Assembly: GCA_001871015.1 (NCBI GenBank)
Contig: MNUO01000043.1
Location: forward strand, 1 to 8,795
Source of the DNA: Candidatus Desantisbacteria bacterium CG1_02_38_46
Lineage (GTDB): Bacteria; Desantisbacteria; UBA1551; UBA1559
Reading direction: 5' to 3'
Length of the DNA stretch: 8,795 bases
Below are positions 1-6,349 of the stretch, in pieces (the first letter of the stretch is position 1; every line of letters begins with the position of its first letter). The notes under the pieces were generated by a model, which saw nothing but the letters and a program-made list of their open reading frames with translations, was not told the origin of the DNA and ran no database searches. A program made the translations under genes and the position numbers.

Positions 1-642
1 GCGATTGTAGCTGTGCTCCTTGTGTCAATGGCAAGAGAAAAAAAATCAATTATATCAGAAGTCCAAAATTTGCAGGATAAGTCTGTTAATGAGAAACTTC
101 CCGCTGATTTTAAAAAATTTTTATTTGTAATCGGTCTTTTTACGCTTGGAAATTCAAGTGATGCATTTTTAATCTTAAGGGCTAACAATGTTGGTGTAAG
201 CCCGATGTTTATTCCAATACTCTGGCTTACATTTAACTCTACTTATGCTGTATCATCTCTGCCATCAGGCATAGCATCTGACAGGATAGGTTCCAAAAGG
301 GTTATTACCTACGGGTTTCTGATATACGCATTGGTTTATTTTGGATTTGCGTTTGCATCATTTCAGTATCAGGCGTGGCTTCTTTTCATAATTTATGGAT
401 TTTATTACGGACTCACTGATGGTGTGAGCAGGTCTTTTGTATCAAAAATGATTTTACCCCAGCATCGTGCCACTGCATTTGGAATTTATCACGCAGTGGT
501 CGGGCTAATAGCATTACCCGCAAGTTTACTTATGGGTTTTCTATGGGACTGGAGGGGTCCGCGGATAGCATTTATGTTTGGAATGAGTCTTGCACTTATT
601 TCAGCATTATTGCTTGCCACATTTAATTTAAAGGAGAAATAG
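1..642 (+). CDS. MFS transporter, C-terminal half (5' end outside window)
   Basis: The reading frame is open from base 1, so the true start lies upstream; the GTG at 13 and ATG at 28 are internal codons. The visible 213 codons hold a hydrophilic linker (about codons 10-38, rich in Lys and Glu) that looks like the central cytoplasmic loop of a 12-helix MFS permease, followed by about six hydrophobic segments that would be TM7-TM12. The clearest family mark is G-I-A-S-D-R-I-G-S-K-R at codons 90-100, the MFS loop motif (G-x3-D-R-x-G-x-R/K) as repeated in the second half between TM8 and TM9. The protein ends in a short Lys-rich cytoplasmic tail. It acts in the inner membrane; the substrate cannot be read from this half. 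The stop is two bases before the next ATG, and its last codons carry that gene's AAGGAG ribosome site (631-636), so the two are probably cotranscribed. Confidence 0.85.
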   Translation, partial: AIVAVLLVSMAREKKSIISEVQNLQDKSVNEKLPADFKKFLFVIGLFTLGNSSDAFLILRANNVGVSPMFIPILWLTFNSTYAVSSLPSGIASDRIGSKRVITYGFLIYALVYFGFAFASFQYQAWLLFIIYGFYYGLTDGVSRSFVSKMILPQHRATAFGIYHAVVGLIALPASLLMGFLWDWRGPRIAFMFGMSLALISALLLATFNLKEK

Positions 643-644
643 TT

Positions 645-2111
645 ATGGTTGATGTGGAAACTGAATTGAAAAATTTGTCTTCGGACTTTGATTTAAATTG
701 TAAGGATCTTTCTATAATTTTTGCTGCTGGACATGGAAAAAGGCTTAAATCTCAAACGCCGAAGATGCTTCATGAAATATGGGGGGTTCCTACCGTTGTC
801 AGAGTTTCGGAGATTGCAAAAAAAGGTCTTTGTTCAGCAAATCAAATTGTTATTGTGGGAATTAACGCTTTAGATATTGCGCGTACAATAGGAAAGGATA
901 AAGGAAGAGCGTTTGTCTATCAGGAAGAACAGAGAGGAACAGGGCATGCACTTTATGTAGCAATGGAATTTTTATCCAGAATTAAATTTATTCCTGAGAA
1001 TATTTATATCTTCCCTGGTGATATGGGCTTGATAACACCAGAGGCAATCAGGGATTTTAAGAAAAAATTTAAGAACTCAAATTATGAAATGATGGTTTTA
1101 TCAGGAAACTACCAGGGGAATCCTTTAGAAAATTACTACGGTAGAATAATCAGAGTTCCAGAGAAAACCAGAAAAAGCTTTTCCAGAATTATTGAAATTA
1201 AAGAGTTCAGAGATATCAAGGCTTTGAAGGGGATTTATAAAACTAATTTTGAAAATAAGGAATATTGTTTTTCTAAAAAAGGATTATTACGCATTAATGA
1301 GTTCAATGCCGGTGTTTATGCTTTTAAGGGGAGAAGTGTTAAAAAATATGTCGGAGAAATTACCCTTGATAATATTCAGCATGAAATGTATCTGACCGAA
1401 ATGATTCAGATTTTTCACAAATCTTCTCTTTCTGTTGGAGTCGTACCGGTCAAAGAAAACTATGTAGTTTTTGCTTTTAATAATAGATCAGTATTGAAAA
1501 AGATGGAAGAAATAGCACGCGATAAAGTTTATGATAAATTAAAAAATATAATTACTTTTAAAGATCGCGAAGATTTCTTTATTACTGAAGAAGTTGTTAA
1601 TAAAATTTTAAAATTAGACAAAAATGGAAGGCTTCTCGATATTGTCCTTGGCAAGGGTGTCCACATTGGTAAAGGAGTTGATTTAAATGTAGGTGTTGTT
1701 ATTAAAGACCATGCATATCTTGATGGAAATATTAAATTGTCAGAAGGAGTGATTATTGGAGAACGTGTTCATCTTTCAACTTATCCCAATCAGGTGCTTA
1801 AAATTGGCAGGCACTCAGAAATTTTTCAAGGAGATATTATCAAGGGTAATCTGGAAATAGGAGAGAACTGCCGTATCGAATCTTCTGTAAATATGACAGG
1901 TAGCGATGAAAACCCTGAGCGTATTGGCAACAGTGTTTTGATTAAAGGAACAAGCTATGTTTTTGGTTCAACTATTGATGATAATGTCCAGATTGAACAT
2001 TCAGTATTAAAAAATAAACATGTGCATTGCGTAAGAAAGAAAGATGGTACAATTCAACCGATAAGGTATATTCTTCCTCCTCCAGAAGGCGTGAATTCAA
2101 TAGAGGATTAA
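645..2111 (+). CDS. GlmU-like sugar-1-phosphate nucleotidyltransferase with left-handed beta-helix tail
   Basis: 488 residues. The N-terminal domain is a GlmU-type uridyltransferase fold (UTP + GlcNAc-1-P to UDP-GlcNAc + PPi). It shows the nucleotide loop A-A-G-H-G-K-R at 27-33 with P39-K40, E-Q-R-G-T-G-H-A at 95-102, the metal Asp in P-G-D-M at 124-127 (D126), Y-Y-G-R-I after it, and N-A-G at 221-223, matching the Asn of GlmU. The C-terminal part (about 333-460) has hexapeptide-like repeats of a left-handed beta-helix. However, the acetyltransferase residues expected in GlmU (the G-N-F-V-E, G-H-x-x-Y-x-G-D and G-A-G-T stretches) are not seen, so acetylation of GlcN-1-P here is doubtful. There is an extra N-terminal stretch of about 20 residues and an insertion before N221. 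The ATG has AAGGAG 8 bases upstream. It sits directly before glmM, which supports a role in UDP-amino-sugar synthesis; another sugar nucleotide as product is possible. Symbol left blank for that reason. Confidence 0.82.
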   Translation: MVDVETELKNLSSDFDLNCKDLSIIFAAGHGKRLKSQTPKMLHEIWGVPTVVRVSEIAKKGLCSANQIVIVGINALDIARTIGKDKGRAFVYQEEQRGTGHALYVAMEFLSRIKFIPENIYIFPGDMGLITPEAIRDFKKKFKNSNYEMMVLSGNYQGNPLENYYGRIIRVPEKTRKSFSRIIEIKEFRDIKALKGIYKTNFENKEYCFSKKGLLRINEFNAGVYAFKGRSVKKYVGEITLDNIQHEMYLTEMIQIFHKSSLSVGVVPVKENYVVFAFNNRSVLKKMEEIARDKVYDKLKNIITFKDREDFFITEEVVNKILKLDKNGRLLDIVLGKGVHIGKGVDLNVGVVIKDHAYLDGNIKLSEGVIIGERVHLSTYPNQVLKIGRHSEIFQGDIIKGNLEIGENCRIESSVNMTGSDENPERIGNSVLIKGTSYVFGSTIDDNVQIEHSVLKNKHVHCVRKKDGTIQPIRYILPPPEGVNSIED

Positions 2112-3583
2112 TGGAAAAATTAATATGTTCGGTTTCAGGAATAAGGGGCAAGGTTGGAAAAACTCTGACTTTTTCTGAAGCATATAAGACAACCTTATAT
2201 TTTTATAAAGAATACCTTAAAGAAAAAAGATATTGCGGGGAAATAAAAATTATCCTTGGAAAAGACGATAAAAAATCAGGGAATGCTCTCATCCTCGGTA
2301 TAAAAGAAGCGATTGAAGATATAATTAAAAGAAAAGGTGCAAAAATTAAATTAATTTATTTAGGAGTTACTTCCACGCCAATGATAGAATGGGCAATAAA
2401 AAATTATAAAGCAGCAGGAGGTATAAATATTACAGCAAGCCATAATCCCGTTGAGTGGAATGGCATTAAACTCTTTGGTAGAGATGGGATGTTGCTGGGA
2501 AAGAAAGAAATGGAAAAGATTAATGACAGACTTGCGAGGGCAGACTTTCCTGAATTACCCCGAACAGATCTGGTACAACAATACAATGAATGGACTATAA
2601 CCAGGGTTAAAGATGCGATTGATTTAGTCAGTGGCAAAAAAGGTAAGGGAGAAGAGATCTTTGCAGAAATTAGAAAACATAATTATAGAGTAGTCATTGA
2701 TGCCTGCAGTAAAGAAACTGCAAAAATTCCCTGGCAATTCTTAATCCATCTTGGATTAAAAAAGAAAAATATTCTTGTTATTAATTCTTCTTCAATTGAA
2801 AATTCCCAGCGTCGTTTAGAACCTGCACCTCCATATCTTGGCAATTTAAAGAAAGCAATTAAAAAGACAGGGGCTGATATAGGATTTGCTTTCGACCCTG
2901 ACCAGGATAGATTGGTCGTAATGCCTTTAGTGAGTGAGGAACATACCCTTCTTCTATGCGGAAAATTTCTTCTTGAACTTCAAAGATACAATTCCAATAA
3001 ATATATAAAAAATATACCGGTTAATTTATCTACCAGTTCTGCATGGGATGACATAGCTAGTGATTATGGAATTCACATAATTCGCACTGGTATCGGGGAA
3101 GTAAATGTGGTTAAAGCCATGCAGGAGAATAACAGTCTTTTCGGCGGAGAGGGAAATGGCGGAGTAATTCTTGGCAATGTTACTTATTGTCGCAATTCTA
3201 CAGTTGGTATGGCTCTTATTCTTGCGTATTTAGCATGGACAGGAAAAAAAATAAAAGAATTAGAGATGGAACTTCCTGAGTATGTTTTGATTAAGTCCAA
3301 ATTAAAAATTTCTCCAGGTGAGAATCAAGAAAAAAATATGGATAAAGTCATATCGAGAATAAATGGATCAGTGAAAGATGTGAATAAAATAGATGGATAT
3401 AAAATTTTCTTCAGGGATGACTCCTGGGTGCAGTTACGTCCATCAAATACAGAACCCATTATTAGAATTTTTGCTGAAGCAAAAGTTTACAAAAGCAGGA
3501 AAAAAACAGAAAAAAAGGTCAAAAAAACAATAGAAACAATTTCAAATACTTTGGAAGGGGGAGGAAAATGTCCAATGAAATGA
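2111..3583 (+). CDS. glmM: Phosphoglucosamine mutase / phosphohexomutase, archaeal-like
   Basis: 490 residues; alpha-D-phosphohexomutase family, cytoplasmic, probably converting GlcN-6-P to GlcN-1-P for the neighbouring nucleotidyltransferase. All four active-site loops are visible: S-V-S-G-I-R-G near the N-terminus, the phosphoserine loop T-A-S-H-N-P at 108-113 (catalytic Ser110), the metal loop D-P-D-Q-D-R at 262-267, the sugar loop G-E-G-N-G-G at 346-351, and the phosphate loop R-P-S-N-T-E-P at 443-449. The sugar loop and the Asn in the phosphate loop resemble archaeal GlmM/ManB-type proteins more than typical bacterial GlmM (G-E-x-S-G-H), and the protein is longer than the usual 445-460 residues. 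An upstream in-frame ATG at 2027 would add 28 residues read from the end of the previous gene, unlike the family. ATG 2111 shares one base with the preceding stop (TAATG), with GAGG 4 bases before it, and gives the normal N-terminus. Phosphoglucomutase or phosphomannomutase activity cannot be excluded. Confidence 0.85.
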   Translation: MEKLICSVSGIRGKVGKTLTFSEAYKTTLYFYKEYLKEKRYCGEIKIILGKDDKKSGNALILGIKEAIEDIIKRKGAKIKLIYLGVTSTPMIEWAIKNYKAAGGINITASHNPVEWNGIKLFGRDGMLLGKKEMEKINDRLARADFPELPRTDLVQQYNEWTITRVKDAIDLVSGKKGKGEEIFAEIRKHNYRVVIDACSKETAKIPWQFLIHLGLKKKNILVINSSSIENSQRRLEPAPPYLGNLKKAIKKTGADIGFAFDPDQDRLVVMPLVSEEHTLLLCGKFLLELQRYNSNKYIKNIPVNLSTSSAWDDIASDYGIHIIRTGIGEVNVVKAMQENNSLFGGEGNGGVILGNVTYCRNSTVGMALILAYLAWTGKKIKELEMELPEYVLIKSKLKISPGENQEKNMDKVISRINGSVKDVNKIDGYKIFFRDDSWVQLRPSNTEPIIRIFAEAKVYKSRKKTEKKVKKTIETISNTLEGGGKCPMK

Positions 3584-4503
3584 AGATTTTTACTGGAAAT
3601 GCAAATCCAGAACTGGCAAGGGAGATATGTGATTATCTCAATGTACCTTCAGGAAATGCAGAAGTCAGGTCTTTTAGTGATGGAGAGATTTTTGTAAAAA
3701 TAAACGAAAATGTGAGGGGGGCTGATACTTTTGTAATCCAGCCAACTTCTCCACCTGTTGACAGGAATCTTATGGAATTGCTAATTATGGTCGATGCTCT
3801 TCGTCGCGCCTCTGCAGAGAGAATAACTGCAGTGATTCCCTATTATGGATATGCCAGACAGGACAGAAAAGTTCAACCCAGGGCGCCGATAACCGCAAAG
3901 TTAGTCGCTAATCTCATTACAATCGCGGGTGTGAACAGAGTCCTTGTAATGGATCTTCATGCAGGACAGATTCAGGGATTTTTTGATATACCTGTTGACA
4001 ATCTCTTTGCAGCCCCTGTTCTAATAGATTATATTCAGAAGATGAAATTAGATAACCTTGTTTTTGTCTCACCTGATACCGGTGGTGCCGAGAGGGTTCG
4101 AGCATTTGCAAAAAGACTTAATACAACAATGGCAATAATTGACAAGAGGCGTCCCCGTCCTAATGTTTCCGAGGTACACCATGTGGTGGGAAATGTTAGA
4201 GACAAGAATGCTATAATATTAGATGATATGATTGATACAGGAGGTAGTATTGTGAAAGCCGCTGAAGTACTTATAAAAAAAGGTGCAAAAACAGTTTATG
4301 CAGTGTGTACTCATCCTGTTTTCTCGGGCTCTGCCACCCAGCATATAGAGAAATCACCACTTAAAGAAGTGATAGCAACTAACACTATTCCACTGAACAA
4401 CAAAAAATCAAAAAAGATAAGGATGCTATCTATTGCACCCCTGCTCGGGGAGGCAATCAAGAGAATTCATCAGGGGGAATCAGTGTCATCATTATTCGTG
4501 TAA
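3568..4503 (+). CDS. prs: Ribose-phosphate pyrophosphokinase (PRPP synthetase, class I)
   Basis: 311 residues, full length for the family. It makes PRPP and AMP from ribose-5-phosphate and ATP for purine, pyrimidine, NAD, His and Trp synthesis in the cytoplasm. Visible motifs are N-A-N-P-E-L-A near the start, F-S-D-G-E, the catalytic flexible loop [10 protein letters not shown] at 92-101, the metal/ATP stretch [11 protein letters not shown] from 129, and the PRPP-binding loop D-D-M-I-D-T-G-G-S at 219-227. It overlaps the end of glmM by 16 bases. The start is not certain: ATG 3568 follows a GGGGAGG tract with only three bases between, while ATG 3580 (residue 5) forms an ATGA overlap with the glmM stop and also gives a family-like N-terminus (M-K-I-F-T-G-N). 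Both give a complete enzyme. The order prs then bL25 then pth is the Bacillus-type arrangement and supports the call. Confidence 0.97.
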   Translation: MSNEMKIFTGNANPELAREICDYLNVPSGNAEVRSFSDGEIFVKINENVRGADTFVIQPTSPPVDRNLMELLIMVDALRRASAERITAVIPYYGYARQDRKVQPRAPITAKLVANLITIAGVNRVLVMDLHAGQIQGFFDIPVDNLFAAPVLIDYIQKMKLDNLVFVSPDTGGAERVRAFAKRLNTTMAIIDKRRPRPNVSEVHHVVGNVRDKNAIILDDMIDTGGSIVKAAEVLIKKGAKTVYAVCTHPVFSGSATQHIEKSPLKEVIATNTIPLNNKKSKKIRMLSIAPLLGEAIKRIHQGESVSSLFV

Positions 4504-4513
4504 ATGTTGGAAG

Positions 4514-4520
4514 AAGGAGG
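4514..4520 (+). promoter_or_regulatory. Strong ribosome binding site that fixes the GTG start of bL25
   Basis: AAGGAGG, a full match to the consensus Shine-Dalgarno core, five bases before GTG 4526. It is the strongest such site in the window and decides the start of the bL25 gene over longer in-frame options. It lies in the short prs-bL25 gap, which suits high expression of a ribosomal protein inside an operon. Confidence 0.85.
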
Positions 4521-4525
4521 TTAAT

Positions 4526-5233
4526 GTGGAAAAGATAAAATTGAATGCAGAAATAAGAGATAAAGTAGGTTCAGCGAATTCAAGAAGAATTCGCAGAACC
4601 GGTTTCATTCCTGGCGTGCTGTATGGAAAAGATGAGCAACCAATACACCTGAAAGTTTCAGTTGCAAATTTACACAATATCATATCTGAGGGCGAGAATG
4701 TTCTTATTAACCTTATTGTAGAGGATAAAGAAAAGACTGTGATGGTCAAGGAAGTTCAGCGTGACCCTGTCCAGGAAAATATTGTTCATGTTGATTTTTA
4801 TAAAGTTTCCTTACAGGAAAAAGTGACAATAAAGGTTCCGATAGAAACAACTGGAGAAGCAAAGGGCGTAAAAGAAAAGGGAGGAGTACTAGAACAAATT
4901 TTAAGAGAACTGGAAGTGGAATGTCTTCCTAATGATATTCCGGAAAAGATAACTCTGGATGTTTCAGAATTGGATATAGGACATTCCTTTACAGTAGAAA
5001 AATTGAAGATTCAACCAGGCGTGGAAGTGCTCACTCCCATTGATTCTACTGTTGTCACTGTTATTGCGCCAACTGTACTGGAAGAAGAGAAGAAGCCGGA
5101 AGAAGAGATAGCCGAGCCAGAACTAATTAAAAAAGTAAAGGAAGAAGAAGGGGTTGAAGTAGTAGAAAGCGAAGAAGTAAAGGAAGAAGAAAGTAAGAAG
5201 AAAATCAGGGAAGAAAAGGATGAGAAGAAGTGA
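4526..5233 (+). CDS. rplY: Large-subunit ribosomal protein bL25, CTC/TL5 type
   Basis: 235 residues from a GTG start. bL25 binds 5S rRNA in the 50S subunit. Residues 1 to about 93 are the L25 domain, with R-R-T-G-F-I-P-G-V-L-Y-G and the Q-R-D-P-V ... H-V-D-F-Y block. About 94-183 is the TL5/CTC C-terminal domain (G-E-A-K-G-V-K-E-K-G-G-V-L-E, then V-E-C-L-P-N-D-I-P-E). Residues 186-235 are a tail almost wholly of Glu and Lys. GTG 4526 is chosen because AAGGAGG at 4514-4520 lies five bases upstream and the protein then begins M-E-K-I-K-L-N-A-E as in the family; reading from an ATG at 4433 would only translate the end of prs in another frame. The ATG two bases earlier (4524) is out of frame. It lies 22 bases after prs and overlaps pth by four bases. 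Confidence 0.95.
   Translation: MEKIKLNAEIRDKVGSANSRRIRRTGFIPGVLYGKDEQPIHLKVSVANLHNIISEGENVLINLIVEDKEKTVMVKEVQRDPVQENIVHVDFYKVSLQEKVTIKVPIETTGEAKGVKEKGGVLEQILRELEVECLPNDIPEKITLDVSELDIGHSFTVEKLKIQPGVEVLTPIDSTVVTVIAPTVLEEEKKPEEEIAEPELIKKVKEEEGVEVVESEEVKEEESKKKIREEKDEKK
5079..5229 (+). repeat. Purine-rich GAA/AAG low-complexity tract (bL25 tail)
   Basis: The plus strand is almost all purine here, built of GAA, GAG and AAG triplets, and encodes the Glu/Lys tail of bL25. It ends in the pth start and supplies AAGGA (5216-5220), nine bases before GTG 5230, so the tail also serves as the ribosome site for pth. The triplet composition suggests growth by slippage; acidic/basic tails on CTC-type proteins are variable between species. 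Confidence 0.7.
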
Positions 5234-5820
5234 TATTAATTGTGGGCCTGGGTAATCCAGGCAATAAATATAAAAATACAAAACACAACCTTGGATTTAA
5301 GATAATTGATGCAATATCTTCCCGGTATAAGATTAAAATTCTGCCAAATAAAAAATTCTGTGCATATTTAGGCAGAGGATATATGGAGGGGGAAGAGGTT
5401 CTACTTGTCAAGCCAGGTTTATTTGTAAATCAGAGTGGAACGGTTGTCCGTTCACTGGTTGAATATTTCAATATTCCGGTTCAATCTGGATTAATTGTTA
5501 TCTGTGATGATATGAACCTGTCTGTGGGCAGGATGCGGATAAGAGAAAAAGGAGTAAGCGGGGGACATAAAGGTCTGGAATCAATTATAAAAAAATTGGG
5601 GGAAACCAATTTTATTCGCATTCGAATAGGCATTGGCAGACCCACCCAGAAAGAAGATGTGACTGAATATGTTCTATCAGGATTCGAAAAAAGTGAAAAA
5701 GAATTTATAATAAGTTCAATATCAAAAGCAGTCCTGGCAATTGCAGCTATAATTAATGAAGGCATTAAAAAAGCTATGAATATTTATAACAGGGAGGCGC
5801 AAAATGCAGCTGAAAGCTGA
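5230..5820 (+). CDS. pth: Peptidyl-tRNA hydrolase, bacterial Pth type
   Basis: 196 residues, normal length. It cleaves peptides from prematurely released peptidyl-tRNA in the cytoplasm and is essential in most bacteria. Visible family marks are V-G-L-G-N-P-G with Asn9, K-H-N-L-G-F with the catalytic His19, F-V-N-Q-S-G with Asn67, C-D-D-M-N-L with Asp93, and S-G-G-H-K-G-L-E at 110-117. In Escherichia coli Pth the residue after that His is Asn114; here it is Lys114. The other catalytic residues are intact, so the enzyme is probably active. The start is GTG 5230, inside a GTGA overlap with the bL25 stop and nine bases after AAGGA; no better start exists because the family sequence begins at once. 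The last codons lie in a 7-bp repeat run and overlap the next gene by 17 bases. Confidence 0.96.
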   Translation: MILIVGLGNPGNKYKNTKHNLGFKIIDAISSRYKIKILPNKKFCAYLGRGYMEGEEVLLVKPGLFVNQSGTVVRSLVEYFNIPVQSGLIVICDDMNLSVGRMRIREKGVSGGHKGLESIIKKLGETNFIRIRIGIGRPTQKEDVTEYVLSGFEKSEKEFIISSISKAVLAIAAIINEGIKKAMNIYNREAQNAAES

Positions 5821-6349
5821 AAGTTCAAAGTTCAAAGTTTTTATATCCTGTATCCTGTGGATTGTATCCTGCGGACTATTTTTTGGAGGGTGTGTATATG
5901 TTGGTCCGTCCATTTTACCTTCATATATAAAAAAGATAAACATTAACACATTTGCAAACGAAAGTTTTCGACCAGATCTGGATGAAAAAATAACTTCTGC
6001 AGTTACAAGGGAATTCATTGCAGATGGCAGGTTAATCACAACCGGGGAAGATGAGTCAGATGCTATACTGTTCGGGGAAATTAAACGATATGCTTTGGAG
6101 CCGCTCTCTTATACAGAAAAGATGAATGTAGAGGAATATAAGGTTCGCATTATTATAAATATCTGGCTAAAAGATTTAAAACAGAATAAAATCCTCTGGC
6201 GTGAAGATAATATTGAGAGCTGGGCCGCTGCATCTTCCACACAAGGAGGACTTGAAATTAAAGTTGAAAATGAAGCAATTAATGAAGTAGTTGAGAAGTT
6301 AGCAAGAAAAGTAGTGAAAAGAGTTATAGACGGATGGAGTAATATTTAA
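5804..6349 (+). CDS. lptE: LptE-like LPS-assembly outer-membrane lipoprotein
   Basis: 181 residues. LptE plugs the LptD barrel and helps deliver lipopolysaccharide to the outer leaflet of the outer membrane. The N-terminus has a basic region (Lys4, Lys9, Lys11), a hydrophobic core (about 12-27) and a lipobox F-G-G-C with the lipidated Cys at 30. After it come [23 protein letters not shown], a helix ending [34 protein letters not shown] and I-L-W-R-E, then a C-terminal helix [13 protein letters not shown]. This is the alternating pattern of the LptE family; the call rests on that recognition. The ATG has GGGAGG (5792-5797) six bases upstream and lies 17 bases inside pth. Residues 2-23 come from the heptamer repeats, which places two unusual Cys residues (16, 23) in the signal peptide. 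No lptD is in the window. Confidence 0.82.
   Translation: MQLKAESSKFKVFISCILWIVSCGLFFGGCVYVGPSILPSYIKKININTFANESFRPDLDEKITSAVTREFIADGRLITTGEDESDAILFGEIKRYALEPLSYTEKMNVEEYKVRIIINIWLKDLKQNKILWREDNIESWAAASSTQGGLEIKVENEAINEVVEKLARKVVKRVIDGWSNI
5808..5871 (+). repeat. Heptanucleotide repeat run across the pth end and lptE signal peptide
   Basis: Successive 7-bp units read AGCTGAA at 5808 and 5815, AGTTCAA at 5822 and 5829, and a degraded AGTTTTT at 5836. After one extra base there are TATCCTG at 5844 and 5851, a diverged TGGATTG at 5858, and TATCCTG again at 5865. Nine units thus cover 64 bases in near-perfect 7-base phase. Because 7 is not a multiple of 3, the units are read in rotating frames and do not give a repeating peptide. 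The run encodes residues 2-23 of the LptE-like protein and the last residues and stop of pth. Heptamer tandem repeats of this kind are known between genes in some bacteria (for example cyanobacterial STRRs); relation to those is not claimed. Confidence 0.8.

Noticed and set aside
13-30. GTG 13 or ATG 28 as a true start of the MFS gene
   Set aside because: The frame is open to the window edge and the protein begins at what should be the end of TM6, so the N-terminal half must lie upstream.
2027-2110. In-frame extension of the glmM start to ATG 2027
   Set aside because: The extra 28 residues are the glmU-like gene read in another frame and do not resemble the phosphohexomutase N-terminus; ATG 2111 has TAATG coupling and the expected sequence.
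4433-4525. Longer bL25 reading frame starting in prs
   Set aside because: It only reads the end of prs in another frame, while GTG 4526 has a strong ribosome site and the family N-terminus.
5804-5820. Frameshift between pth and lptE
   Set aside because: Pth is already full length and the LptE-like protein has its own ribosome site, signal peptide and lipobox; the 17-base overlap is normal for this compact operon.
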